This document shows positions 17,353-27,507 of a stretch of 64,000 bases of DNA, piece after piece. Positions within the stretch are counted from its first letter, which is position 1, and each line of letters opens with the position of its first letter. The stretch comes from DAIMZI01 sp036734025. Lineage in GTDB: Bacteria; Pseudomonadota; Alphaproteobacteria; Rhizobiales; Rhodomicrobiaceae. Both the position numbers and the translations under genes were made by a program. Where the stretch lies: assembly GCA_036734025.1 (NCBI GenBank), contig DAIMZI010000001.1:124001-188000 (forward strand). The letters are read 5' to 3'. The notes beneath the pieces were generated by a model. That model made no database searches and was not told the origin of the DNA. It saw only the letters and a program-made list of their open reading frames with translations.

Positions 17353-18020
17353 GCAAGGTGCGCCAGGCGCTCGGCTTCGATCAGGTCTTCGGGCCAGTTG
17401 GCGTTGAAGAACGGGTCAATCGTGCCGCAGGCGGTGCTGAGGGGCGCGAACGTGACGCTGACATGTCCAAGCCGCGCCACCTCATCCAGCATCTTGCGGG
17501 CGCCGGCGACGATATCGGTGCGCAGGGCATGCGCGAAAGAGACCGGCCAGATCGCAAAGACCGGGTGCGCGCGCTCGGGCGTTGCGGCAATCGCGATGCA
17601 AGCCGGCCGTGAGGCCACGGCAGCAAGCAGCTTCTGCACCAGATCACGCGGGAAGAACGGCGTATCCGAAGCCGCGGTGGCGATCCAGCGCGCCTCGGGC
17701 CTGTGGCTGAGCGCCCATTCAAGGCCGGCCAGCACCCCGCCCAGCGGACCGATGAAGCCGGGGACCGGGTCGGCGATCACCTCAAGGCCGAATTCGGCAA
17801 AACGCGCCGGGTCGCCATTGGCGTTCAGGATCATTTCGCTCGTCTGCGGGCGCAGCCGCTCGATGGCATGTGCCAGCAACGGCCGGCCGTCCAAAAGCCG
17901 CAGGGCCTTGTCGCCGCCGCCCATGCGCCGGGCGAGCCCACCGGCGATCACGACGCCGATCACCGCCTTGCGCATTTCCTTGGCGAGCGTGTCGTCGCGC
18001 ATGAGGTGCGTTTCAGCCAT
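17346..18020 (-). CDS. mobA: Molybdenum cofactor guanylyltransferase
   Basis: Attaches GMP to molybdopterin to make the bis-MGD cofactor precursor. 224 residues if started at the ATG at 18018-18020; an internal ATG at 18000-18002 and a GTG further out are alternatives, and none has a strong ribosome site. The nucleotide-binding signature VIAGGLARRMGGGDKAL lies near the N-terminus, followed by GPLGGVLAGLEWA and the Asp of ATAASDTPFFP. It is alone here, convergent with the COQ10-like gene, while moaC and moeA lie 18 kb away. Confidence 0.9.
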   Translation of the reverse strand: MAETHLMRDDTLAKEMRKAVIGVVIAGGLARRMGGGDKALRLLDGRPLLAHAIERLRPQTSEMILNANGDPARFAEFGLEVIADPVPGFIGPLGGVLAGLEWALSHRPEARWIATAASDTPFFPRDLVQKLLAAVASRPACIAIAATPERAHPVFAIWPVSFAHALRTDIVAGARKMLDEVARLGHVSVTFAPLSTACGTIDPFFNANWPEDLIEAERLAHLAL

Positions 18021-18140
18021 GGCCCATGTCCAGCATGTCAGCCCCCCCTCCCGCACCGTGTCGAAGAGGCGCGTTTTTTGGGCCGCAAGTCTGCTCCTGT
18101 TTCATCCAAGACATTGCTTCAAGCTGTTGGTTAAAATCGG

Positions 18141-18168
18141 TTACCAAAGCAATAGTTTAGGGTATAAT
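18141..18168 (+). promoter_or_regulatory. Sigma70-like promoter before the DUF4399 gene
   Basis: A perfect TATAAT at 18163-18168 is preceded at 16 bp by TTACCA (18141-18146) in an AT-rich 270 bp spacer. An interrupted inverted repeat, ATTGCTT at 18113-18119 with AAGCAAT at 18147-18153, overlaps the -35 side and could be an operator. The transcript would have a leader of about 120 nt before the TTG start. Confidence 0.45.
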
Positions 18169-18293
18169 CATATGCTAAATAAAACAAACATTCGATTGTC
18201 TTCATGTGATTGCGGCAGGAACTGGTTCTTGAAACGTGATTGCATTCCTATCGTAGTCTCCAACATTCAGAATACGTTCCAAGGGAGGATAAG

Positions 18294-18725
18294 TTGAAAC
18301 TGCAACATTTCAAAGCCATCGCGGCGGCCTTTGTGCTGGTCATGGTCGCTGGCGCGGCGCATGCGCAGGACCGTACGCCTGCACCTGATGGCGTCAAAGT
18401 CTACTTTGTATCGCCCGAAGACGGCGCCACCGTTTCCAGCCCCGTCAAGGTTATATTCGGTCTCAGCGGCATGGGCGTCGCGCCCGCCGGTGTGGAGAAG
18501 GAAAAGACGGGGCATCACCATCTGATCGTCAACGCCGGTCTTCCGCCCATGGACGAGAACATCCCCGCTGATGACAATTATCGCCATTTCGGCGGCGGCC
18601 AGACGGAAGCAACGATCGAGCTGCCCGCCGGCCAGCACACGCTTCAGCTCCTGCTCGGGGATCACAATCACGTTCCGCATGACCCGCCGGTTATGTCGGA
18701 GCAGATCACGATAACCGTCGAGTAG
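18294..18725 (+). CDS. Secreted DUF4399-family protein
   Basis: 143 residues from a TTG start chosen because GGGAGGA lies eight bases upstream and a signal peptide follows at once (basic start, then AAAFVLVMVAGAAHAQ, cleavage near residue 24). The mature part contains VYFVSPEDGATVSSPVKVIFGLSGMGVAPAG, TGHHHLIVNAG and LLLGDHNHVPHDPPV; the His-rich HHH and DHNHVPHDP segments suggest metal binding, which is my inference. The DUF4399 family has no settled function. The gene stands alone behind its own promoter-like region. Confidence 0.85.
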   Translation: MKLQHFKAIAAAFVLVMVAGAAHAQDRTPAPDGVKVYFVSPEDGATVSSPVKVIFGLSGMGVAPAGVEKEKTGHHHLIVNAGLPPMDENIPADDNYRHFGGGQTEATIELPAGQHTLQLLLGDHNHVPHDPPVMSEQITITVE

Positions 18726-18897
18726 AACCGCCGCAACGGACTGTACATCGGGGCGCTGGCTCAAGTGCGGCGGTGCCCTTTCGCTGCGTCCCGATCCAGC
18801 CCCTTCCGCATCATGCAGGCGGTACTTCGCTCTGGCAGCCGGTCATGCCGTCATCAGCCGCATTGCCGTTCGCCTGCGCTCGTGCAATATCCACCGC

Positions 18898-20724
<1,827 letters not shown>

Positions 20725-20739
20725 CAGAACATCCGCACC

Positions 20740-20758
20740 CGGCATGAATTTCATGCCG
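20740..20758. repeat. 19 bp palindrome after the ABC-F gene
   Basis: CGGCATGAATTTCATGCCG is a perfect palindrome of two 9-base arms around one T, 15 bp after the ABC-F stop. No T-run follows, so it is a poor intrinsic terminator; the symmetry fits a dimeric regulator operator or a stabilising RNA hairpin. Confidence 0.6.
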
Positions 20759-20815
20759 AGCGTTGCTGAACCGCATCGCCTTTCGAGGTTTTGTTCCATC
20801 TCGAAACATGCGCGG

Positions 20816-20844
20816 TTCACGCTTCATTAGCTTTTTTGTACAAT
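20816..20844 (+). promoter_or_regulatory. Sigma70-like promoter before the L,D-transpeptidase
   Basis: TTCACG (20816-20821) and TACAAT (20839-20844) with a 17 bp spacer in an AT-rich patch, 65 bp before the L,D-transpeptidase ATG. Good match by eye. Confidence 0.4.
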
Positions 20845-20908
20845 AAAATTCTGGCGTAATCGCAATGATTTATCTGCCACGCCTTTTCAAGCCAGATGGA
20901 GATCGGTA

Positions 20909-22111
20909 ATGCGTTTTTTACGGCCGGCCATGATGTTTGCCGCGCTCGGACTTTTGGCAGGCGCTGGCCATGTCCTTGCCGCGGAAACGCAGGCGGATCC
21001 CCTCAAAGTATTGATTTCACTTGATAATCAAAGGCTTGAAGTCTTTCGCGGGACCCAGAGCATCGCCTCTTCGCGCGTCTCGACCGGTCGTGCCGGGTAT
21101 CGCACGCCCGCAGGCGTGTTCAGCATTCTGGAAAAGCGGCGCTGGCATCGCTCGAACATCTATTCCAACGCGCCCATGCCGTTCATGCAGCGCCTGACCT
21201 GGTCGGGCATCGCGCTTCATGCGGGCCATGTGCCAAACCATCCCGCTTCGCACGGCTGCATCCGGCTTCCCGCCGGCTTCGCCAAGAGCCTGTTCGACCA
21301 GACCGACGTCGGCGCTCATGTGATCATCACCCGCGGCACCGCCAGGCCACAGCCGATCAGCCATATTGCGCTGCCGCAGCCGCGACCGATGACGCTTGCG
21401 ACGTTTCCCGCAGAGGTGGTTAGGAGCGCTGAAGCCGGTACGGGCACGCTGAACGATGGGCAGCGCACCGACAACTCGTTGCGCGCATCTGCTCTTGCTA
21501 TCGCCGATCTTGATCATGACCAGGCGGAAATGAAATTCTACAGTGCGCGCAGCAACAATCCCGTGCGCATTCTCATCACCAGGCGGACGGGCCGCGAACG
21601 GATCAAGGATGTGCAGAACCTGTTGCAGCAGCTTGGCTATGATCCCGGTCCGGTCGACGGCTATATGGGCTCGCGCACGGGCTCGGCGATCAGGGCTTTT
21701 CAGCGCGGTATTGGCTGGCGCGAGACCGGCGCATTCTCAAGCGAACTGGTCGGCGTCCTGCACCGCGCAGCCGGCGCAGGGCCTGTGCTCGAAGGCCACA
21801 TCTATGTGCGACAAGGCTTCAAATCGGTGTTCGATATGCCAATGCAGATCATCCGCCCCGATGAGCCTCTGGGAACCCACTTCTTCTCGGTGCTCGATTT
21901 CGAGGAAGACCAGAGCGAGGCTGGCTGGCTTGTGGTCAGCGAGGATGAGACCGAAAGCGCCAAGGCTGCACTCAACCGCGTGATCGTCCCGGAGCAAGCC
22001 CGAAAGTGGCTGGCGCGCGCGCTGATGCCGGGCTCATCGCTGATCGTGTCGGATAACGGGCTTGGGCGTGAGACCGGTCGCGGCACCGATTTCGTCGTGC
22101 TGACGCATTGA
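20909..22111 (+). CDS. L,D-transpeptidase with peptidoglycan-binding domain
   Basis: Periplasmic enzyme that cross-links peptidoglycan stems or attaches proteins to it. 400 residues: signal peptide (1-24, ending VLAAE), a YkuD domain (about 30-145) with the catalytic HPASHGCIRLP, His115 and Cys117, and a peptidoglycan-binding helical domain (about 228-275, KDVQNLLQQLGYDPGPVDGYMGSRT). A C-terminal region of about 120 residues contains a second, YkuD-unrelated segment that I cannot assign. Preceded by its own promoter-like sequence and not in an operon. A tandem TGACGCGC repeat follows the stop codon. Confidence 0.92.
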   Translation: MRFLRPAMMFAALGLLAGAGHVLAAETQADPLKVLISLDNQRLEVFRGTQSIASSRVSTGRAGYRTPAGVFSILEKRRWHRSNIYSNAPMPFMQRLTWSGIALHAGHVPNHPASHGCIRLPAGFAKSLFDQTDVGAHVIITRGTARPQPISHIALPQPRPMTLATFPAEVVRSAEAGTGTLNDGQRTDNSLRASALAIADLDHDQAEMKFYSARSNNPVRILITRRTGRERIKDVQNLLQQLGYDPGPVDGYMGSRTGSAIRAFQRGIGWRETGAFSSELVGVLHRAAGAGPVLEGHIYVRQGFKSVFDMPMQIIRPDEPLGTHFFSVLDFEEDQSEAGWLVVSEDETESAKAALNRVIVPEQARKWLARALMPGSSLIVSDNGLGRETGRGTDFVVLTH

Positions 22112-22246
22112 CGCGCTGACGCGCTGACGATCTTTTCCCACTTTTGCGACACGGGCGATGCGCAGACCGACTATTCGGGGATTTCCAGGCTGATCGGCGG
22201 CGATGCATGGGATTATCCATTCGACCCGGGATCCGAGGCCTAGTGA

Positions 22247-22375
22247 ATGTTCGCGGACTGGCAGAACGCGCAGTGGGATTACATTATCATCAGAGCGGGT
22301 TCGGCGGGCTGTGTGCTCGCCAACCGCCTGAGTGCGCGACCGGACCTGGCGGGGCAAGCAGGCGAGATGGCATAA
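22247..22375 (+). pseudogene. Remnant of a GMC-family oxidoreductase (N-terminal fragment)
   Basis: A 42-codon frame reads MFADWQNAQWDYIIIRAGSA then GCVLANRLSARPD, a strong match to the FAD-binding start of choline-dehydrogenase-like GMC enzymes (DYIIVGAGSAGCVLANRLS). The first glycine of the GxGxxG motif has become Arg, and the frame breaks off after about 42 codons, where a full enzyme has over 500. It is therefore a fossil, not a working gene. It lies between the L,D-transpeptidase and the minus-strand DUF427 gene. Confidence 0.75.
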
Positions 22376-22392
22376 GCGCAAGCTGCGCGCGA

Positions 22393-22944
22393 CTACCACG
22401 CCTGAGAGCCCGGCTCGCCCTTGAAAGGCCCAACCACATCGGGCGTGACCCAGCCGCCATAAAAGCTTCCCGGCTGGGGCTCGACACGCACCCCGCCGAC
22501 GAAACAGTCAAGCCGTGCCGGGTAAAACGAGAGATAGCCGGCAATGTCGGCAAACTCGGCGAAAGGCTCGGGATAGCTCCATGCGGCCTGCTCAGCGCGC
22601 TCATCGGGCGTGATGAGCGACCAGTATTGCGCCGCGCCCTTCCATTCGCACAGCGATGAGCCCGATGCGACCTCCAGATACCGGCTGTCGACATCGCCGG
22701 GTGGCAGGTAAAAGGTCGGCGGGCTTGCGGTCTCCAGGATACGCACAGAGCGCGTGCTGCGCGCAATCTCGCAGTGACCGAGCCGCACCACGACCTCGCG
22801 CGGGTCCGGAGACAGACGCGGCGGGCGCGGATAGTCCCACACCGATTCCTGACCGGCGCGCGGCTTGAGCGCAAAGGGCGGGCGCTCCTGGCCGCGATAA
22901 CGCCACTTGGCGCGGCCCTGCCTGATCCATTCGGGGACATTCAC
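22393..22944 (-). CDS. DUF427 domain protein
   Basis: 183 residues from a GTG at 22942-22944, chosen because AAGGAGG lies about 11 bases upstream and the conserved region starts just after. Segments recognisable as the DUF427 fold are VVVRLGHCEIARSTRSVRILETASPPTFYLPPGDV and the later CEWKGAAQYWSL and AAWSYPEPFAEFADIAGYLSFYPARLD. The family has a small beta fold of unknown activity. A longer in-frame extension upstream has unlikely composition. Located between a GMC fossil and a divergent hydrolase gene, with no informative partners. Confidence 0.85.
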   Translation of the reverse strand: MNVPEWIRQGRAKWRYRGQERPPFALKPRAGQESVWDYPRPPRLSPDPREVVVRLGHCEIARSTRSVRILETASPPTFYLPPGDVDSRYLEVASGSSLCEWKGAAQYWSLITPDERAEQAAWSYPEPFAEFADIAGYLSFYPARLDCFVGGVRVEPQPGSFYGGWVTPDVVGPFKGEPGSQAW

Positions 22945-23127
22945 GGCGCTGTGCTCCTCCTTGCAGGTGATGTGCCCGTGGTTACGCAAAACACCCGCAA
23001 GGCGGATCTGCCGCCACCGGCCCGGGAGGGCGACGGCATTATGGCGTCGCCATACGCTCCATGCTAGGCATTCCCATGCGCAAGACTTGGCCGCGCACAA
23101 TATCCCGGACAGGCAAAGGCTTCATTC

Positions 23128-24084
23128 ATGGCGCGCTCCACGATCTTTACCGGGTTGCTTGTGGTCCTTGCGGGCTTGATCCTTGCTGGCATCTGGCTCT
23201 ATACGCCGGACAAATCGCGGGGCGAGCTTGAGCGTGACTATCTGCGATCGACTGAGGATTACATCTCGCTTGGTGAGTTGCGGCTTCATGTGCGCGATGA
23301 CGGTCCGCAAGCGGCGCCGGCGATCATCTTCCTGCACGGCTTTGGCTCAAGTCTGCACACCTGGGAGGAGTGGGCGAGCGCCCTGTCGGCACGCTGGCGG
23401 GTCGTGCGTCTCGATCTTACGGGTTTCGGCCTGACGGGTCCGGATCCCTCTGGCGATTATTCCGACACGCGCAGCATCGACGTGCTGATCAGGCTGATGG
23501 ACAGGCTGAACATCGCGCGCGCCGTGATGGTCGGCAATTCCATGGGCGGGCGTATTGCCTGGCGTCTTGCTGCGCGCCATCCCGAGCGGGTGTCCGGTCT
23601 GGTCCTGATCTCACCCGACGGATTTGCCAGCGATGGACGTGACTATGACCGCAAGGCCGAAGTACCCGGCATCATCGGCATCTTCAAACATGTCCTGCCG
23701 AGATGGCTGATGCGCGCCAATATCGAGCCCGCGTTCGCGCAGCCCGAGGCGCTGAGCGAGGCGCTTCTGGATCGTTATCATGACATGATCCTCGCTCCTG
23801 GCGTGCGCGGCGCGGTGATTGCACGCCTTGAGCAGGTCATGCTTGTACGGCCTGAGCCGCTATTGCGCACGATAACAGCGCCGACACTGCTGCTGTGGGG
23901 CGTGGAAGATCGGCTGATCCCGATTGGCAATGCTGCGGACTATCTGGAGGAAATGCCCAACGCGATGTTGGTGCGCCTGCCGGGCATTGGCCATGTGCCG
24001 CAGGAAGAGGCTCCAGAAGCATCGCTTGCGCCGGTGAGAGCCTTCCTCGGGCGGATCAATGGTGCAATGCCCGATCCCGGTTGA
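23128..24084 (+). CDS. Membrane-anchored alpha/beta hydrolase
   Basis: 318 residues. An N-terminal hydrophobic helix (about 5-25) probably anchors the protein in the inner membrane. The hydrolase core shows the oxyanion loop FLHGFGSSLHTW near residue 70, the nucleophile elbow GNSMGG with Ser138, the acid Asp261 in WGVEDRLIP, and His289 in GIGHVPQEE, so the triad is complete. Substrate is unknown. It is divergent from the DUF427 gene and convergent with the patatin gene 24 bp downstream. Confidence 0.9.
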   Translation: MARSTIFTGLLVVLAGLILAGIWLYTPDKSRGELERDYLRSTEDYISLGELRLHVRDDGPQAAPAIIFLHGFGSSLHTWEEWASALSARWRVVRLDLTGFGLTGPDPSGDYSDTRSIDVLIRLMDRLNIARAVMVGNSMGGRIAWRLAARHPERVSGLVLISPDGFASDGRDYDRKAEVPGIIGIFKHVLPRWLMRANIEPAFAQPEALSEALLDRYHDMILAPGVRGAVIARLEQVMLVRPEPLLRTITAPTLLLWGVEDRLIPIGNAADYLEEMPNAMLVRLPGIGHVPQEEAPEASLAPVRAFLGRINGAMPDPG

Positions 24085-24108
24085 GGGCTTCGTGCTTGTG
24101 CGACGTGG

Positions 24109-25362
24109 TCATTCGGAAGCTTGTGGCGGCGTACCCGCAGGCGCGGGCGCAGAGCCTTCATGTTCATCGCGTCTGGCATATGCGCCGGCTGAATTCTGGG
24201 CCACAAGAATGTCGTGCACCACATCAAATGTCCGCACGCCGACCTCCCTCGGGCTCGGTGCCAGCCACGGCGAAGCGGCAAGCGTCATCTGCGCGTCGGC
24301 CTTGCCCTGCTCCCAGCGCATATTCATGGTCGTACGGCTGAACTCATAATCCTTCCATGAACCCTGGGGCTCGCGGGGGCGGTATATGAGTTGGGCAACA
24401 TCCATCGCGGTGACGCAGCCAAAAGCATGCAGCCGCCTTGCCTCTTCGGTCTCGGCAATCTCGGGCGGCAGCAGCTTTTCCAGCTCGTTGATGGCGTGAC
24501 GGATCTCATGATTTTGCTGGAAGACGGCCGTATTGATCTTGGTCCGGCTGGAATAGCGAATATCCTTTTCGCGCTCCATGACCTCATCGAGCGTGCTCGG
24601 CAGCCGCCCATAGCCCTGAAAAACATCCACCTGAAAGGCCAGTCGGCTGCGGCGCGGATAATAATCGAGCACATATCGAAGCGGCGTGTTGGAGACCAGT
24701 CCGCCATCCCAGTAATGTTCGCCGTCGATCTCGACAGGCGGAAAACCGGGGGGCAGGGCACCGCTCGCCATGATGTGTTCGGGACGCAGCCTGATTTCGC
24801 TGCTGTCGAAATATGTCAGATTGCCGGTGCGCACGTTGACCGCGCCGACGCTCAGCCGGATATCCTTGCCATCGTTGATCCGGTCGAAATCGACCAGACG
24901 CTCCAGCGTTTCCTTGAGCGCATCGGTGCTGTAGAAGCTGAGCGGCTTGGGCGTGGAAAGCCAGTCATGAGGCGCGCGCGGGGTGAAAAAACCTGGTTGG
25001 CCGAAAAGAAGCGCCGAATGCGCGCCAAGCGACTGCTGCCAGATCGCGGTCTGCGTTATGGGCAATTGCCAGATCGAACCTGACCCGAGCAAAGCCGCGG
25101 GCCAAAGCGCAGCAGGCGCGGTGATGTCCTGCCAGAACTGGCGCAACCGTTCGACGCGCTCAGGCACCGGATTTCCGGCGATGATGGCCGCATTTATCGC
25201 GCCGATCGAGATGCCGGCTACCCAGTCGGGCAGATAGTCCGATGCGGACAGCGCCTCATATACTCCGGCCTGATAGCTGCCGAGCGCGCCGCCACCCTGA
25301 AGAACAAGGCCGATGGCCTTGTCATAACTGTCAGGGCGCGGCTTTGGTTCAGCTGATGTCAT
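24109..25362 (-). CDS. Patatin-like phospholipase with C-terminal DUF3734
   Basis: 417 residues. The patatin domain (about 15-235) has the glycine-rich oxyanion segment LQGGGALGSYQAG, the nucleophile in GISIG with Ser52, and the catalytic Asp219 in YWDGGLVSNTP, so the Ser-Asp dyad is intact. The C-terminal part (about 290-400) matches the DUF3734 extension found in many patatin proteins of proteobacteria, including those near polyhydroxybutyrate metabolism genes. No such genes are adjacent here. Lipid acyl hydrolase is the likely activity. Confidence 0.92.
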   Translation of the reverse strand: MTSAEPKPRPDSYDKAIGLVLQGGGALGSYQAGVYEALSASDYLPDWVAGISIGAINAAIIAGNPVPERVERLRQFWQDITAPAALWPAALLGSGSIWQLPITQTAIWQQSLGAHSALLFGQPGFFTPRAPHDWLSTPKPLSFYSTDALKETLERLVDFDRINDGKDIRLSVGAVNVRTGNLTYFDSSEIRLRPEHIMASGALPPGFPPVEIDGEHYWDGGLVSNTPLRYVLDYYPRRSRLAFQVDVFQGYGRLPSTLDEVMEREKDIRYSSRTKINTAVFQQNHEIRHAINELEKLLPPEIAETEEARRLHAFGCVTAMDVAQLIYRPREPQGSWKDYEFSRTTMNMRWEQGKADAQMTLAASPWLAPSPREVGVRTFDVVHDILVAQNSAGAYARRDEHEGSAPAPAGTPPQASE

Positions 25363-25550
25363 GATCAGGTCAACTCATTTGCAGCAAAGTACCGAATATA
25401 CAGGTTATGCGCCGCGCGCGTGAGCACGGTTGCGTGTGGTGCGGAAAATAGTCTCTGCCCAGCCGGGCGATCTGCCCGCGCCGCGCGCCATTGATGACGC
25501 TGCGTCTTGTCACGCGGCAATTGATTGGCTGTCTGAAAATACGCTGCGGC

Positions 25551-26501
25551 TCAAAGACCGAGTTCGCGCAGATAGCGCAGTACGCCGGGATGGATCGAGT
25601 CCCTGCCGAAAGCGGCTGCCAGCGTGTTTTCAGGTTTCGTTTCCCTGGCCTGATCGAGCCGGCGTGCCAGCGCATCCTGGCCGCGATGAAGCGCGCGGGC
25701 CAGACGGTAAGCCACATCGTCGCTCAGGTCGGGACGCGCGAGGATGTAGCTCCAAACGCCTACCGTCGTGATCGGTTGGGCTTGCCCCTCATACGAGCCG
25801 GCCGGCACGCTCATCGGCTTGAGGAACGAGTGCTTGGCGGTGATCCGTGCGACCTGCTCGTCACTGAAGCCGATGAACCGACCGCCAGCCTGCGCCATCT
25901 TCGTGAAGCCGGGCCAGCCGATGCCGCCACCCCACAGCGCCGCCACCTCGCCATCAAGAACCAGCCCGGGGCCATCGGCCGCCTTTTCAAGAAACCGGGA
26001 TTTGAAATCGACATCGCGGTTCAACCCCAGCCCATCCATGATGAATTGCGCCATCAGGGTCAGGCCCGATGAGCGTGTGCCCCAGGCGATCGGCTTGCTC
26101 CTCAGATCATCCAGGGTTTCAGCCGGGCTGTCCGGTGCGACAGCGAACATGCCGGGACTGGAATAAGTTGCAGCGATGATCTTCAGATCAACCGGCGCTC
26201 TGCCGATACCCGCAATCGCTTCATAGGCCGGCACGCCGGAAACGAGGCCGATATCGAACTCGCCCGCTGCGAGCCGTTCGATATTCTCCTGACTGCCCTT
26301 CGTGTTCGCGGTGGTGACGCTAAGCGTTGCATCGGTTTCATTGATGACCTCTGCAGCATTGTCGCCAAACAGCATGAAGCCGCCGCCGGGCGTTGCGGTT
26401 GCAAGCGATATATTTGTCTGATCAGCCGCATAGGCGGCGATTGGCGGCGATAGGATGAAGCTGATGGCAAGAAGTGCAAGAGCGCGCGTGATGATATGCA
26501 T
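25551..26501 (-). CDS. TAXI-family TRAP transporter solute-binding protein
   Basis: 316 residues from ATG at 26499-26501, giving a signal peptide (HIITRALALLAISFILSPPIAAYAA). The mature protein starts with the family's ISLATATPGGGFMLFGDNAAEVIN and continues with GSQENIERLAAGEFDIGLV, the TAXI ligand-cleft pattern; these proteins bind glutamate-like or other small acids for TRAP transport. An upstream in-frame ATG adds about 20 residues before the signal peptide and is less likely. No TRAP permease gene lies on either side: patatin is on one side and tRNA-Gln on the other, so this is an orphan binding protein or works with a permease encoded elsewhere. Confidence 0.9.
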   Translation of the reverse strand: MHIITRALALLAISFILSPPIAAYAADQTNISLATATPGGGFMLFGDNAAEVINETDATLSVTTANTKGSQENIERLAAGEFDIGLVSGVPAYEAIAGIGRAPVDLKIIAATYSSPGMFAVAPDSPAETLDDLRSKPIAWGTRSSGLTLMAQFIMDGLGLNRDVDFKSRFLEKAADGPGLVLDGEVAALWGGGIGWPGFTKMAQAGGRFIGFSDEQVARITAKHSFLKPMSVPAGSYEGQAQPITTVGVWSYILARPDLSDDVAYRLARALHRGQDALARRLDQARETKPENTLAAAFGRDSIHPGVLRYLRELGL

Positions 26502-26738
26502 GCTGGTGGCTATCCCCCGAAAATCAAATGGGCGCGGCATCAAGCGCGCCATGACGCTTGTCACCGCTGTTCATGCCAAAGGTATCAGTCGACTTTTCGA
26601 CATTAGCATGACAAGGCAATGCCGGCTGAGAGAACCAACGGATGGCGGGATGTCGCAATCATGCGCGCGTTTGCCCGCAGCGACGAGCGCAGTGGCAACT
26701 CGGGCCGCAGACGGATGTTCTGAGATAGCAAGCCAGGA

Positions 26739-26812
26739 TGGCTGGGGGACCTGGATTCGAACCAGGACTGACGGAGTCAGAGTCCGCAGTTCTACCGTTA
26801 AACTATCCCCCA
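26739..26812 (-). tRNA. tRNA-Gln (anticodon CTG)
   Basis: 74 bases including an encoded CCA. Acceptor TGGGGGA pairs with TCCCCCA; the T arm contains GGTTCGAATCC; the anticodon stem GCGGA/TCCGT encloses the loop CTCTGAC, giving anticodon CTG (reads CAG). gltX in this window may charge tRNA-Gln with Glu if the organism uses the GatCAB route, as most alphaproteobacteria do; that is background knowledge, not visible here. Confidence 0.95.
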
Positions 26813-26875
26813 ACTCGGCCCGATGATCGAGATGCTTCCCGGCGCCTGGGCGGCGGGCCACAACCGGATGACTGC

Positions 26876-26904
26876 AATCTTGTTCATGGGCCGGATAATG
26901 TCAA
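26876..26904 (-). promoter_or_regulatory. Promoter of tRNA-Gln
   Basis: On the minus strand a perfect TTGACA (26899-26904) is followed after 17 bp by AAGATT (26876-26881), about 60 bp upstream of the mature tRNA 5' end. A strong -35 with a weak -10 is common for alphaproteobacterial stable RNA genes. Confidence 0.6.
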
Positions 26905-26996
26905 GCCGTCGCACCAACCCGACCTGCAAAGGCTGGGATTGTCGCGATCCCATGCGCTGCCATGTCGGTTTCCTAAATGATGACAGCGCAAAAACT

Positions 26997-27027
26997 GAGA
27001 ACCTCGACGGGGGTCCGCGAGGTTCTC
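26997..27027. terminator. Strong inverted repeat, probable terminator of an unseen minus-strand transcript
   Basis: GAGAACCTCG (26997-27006) and CGAGGTTCTC (27018-27027) are perfect 10-base arms around an 11-base loop. Reading the minus strand, the stem is followed by AGTTTTTGCG, as for an intrinsic terminator; on the plus strand only GTTTC follows. No annotated gene ends here, which raises the possibility of a small RNA on the minus strand upstream (27030-27230). Confidence 0.55.
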
Positions 27028-27507
27028 GTTTCTGAAGCAGAGGCCAGGATTTGATGCCCAGATCCATTCTGTCCGGCTTGCGGGATGGGCTGTTTTTGTT
27101 CAGCTAACCGCTGGAAGTTTCCCGTCCGCAAGATCTTGCGAAATTGGACGAAATGATATCTGGCTCAAACGCCTCTCTTTTGCTGTTTTGCACAAGCGAG
27201 AGTTTACGGCAATATTCGCTTTCGCTCATTGCGCAAATACTCACGCTTTGACGGTAAATCCGAAATTTCCGGTTTACTATGCGCTGTCACAAGCACCGAC
27301 AAAAGTCCGGTGATTTCAAGACAGCTTATTCGCCTTGGGAGGGGTCATTTTCTTAGACCTCCATTGCTTGTCCTGAACTTAGTATGCGCCCATATCTTCA
27401 TCCCGTCAACAGTCCTGCGCTACTGCGTGATCGCGCGCGAATTGAAAACCTCCCGATATGCCGGTATAACCGGCAGGATTGAGCATCACGTAAAGCGGAG
27501 GAGCGTC
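27028..27507. other. Gene-free, hairpin-rich AT-richer stretch between tRNA-Gln and the thioredoxin-fold gene
   Basis: No convincing protein. Several self-complementary segments: a perfect 14 bp palindrome CGCAAGATCTTGCG (27127-27140) within GTCC...GGAC, a hairpin CACCGAC-aaaa-GTCCGGTG (27294-27312), and GGAGGGGTC...GACCTCC (27336-27362). An open frame through the last 280 bp joins the next gene but looks unlike protein. Candidate content is one or more small RNAs or a long structured leader of the downstream gene. Confidence 0.5.

Noticed and set aside
27229..27507. N-terminal extension of the thioredoxin-fold protein
   Set aside because: The added 93 residues have no family resemblance and the downstream ATG has a strong GGAGGAG ribosome site.
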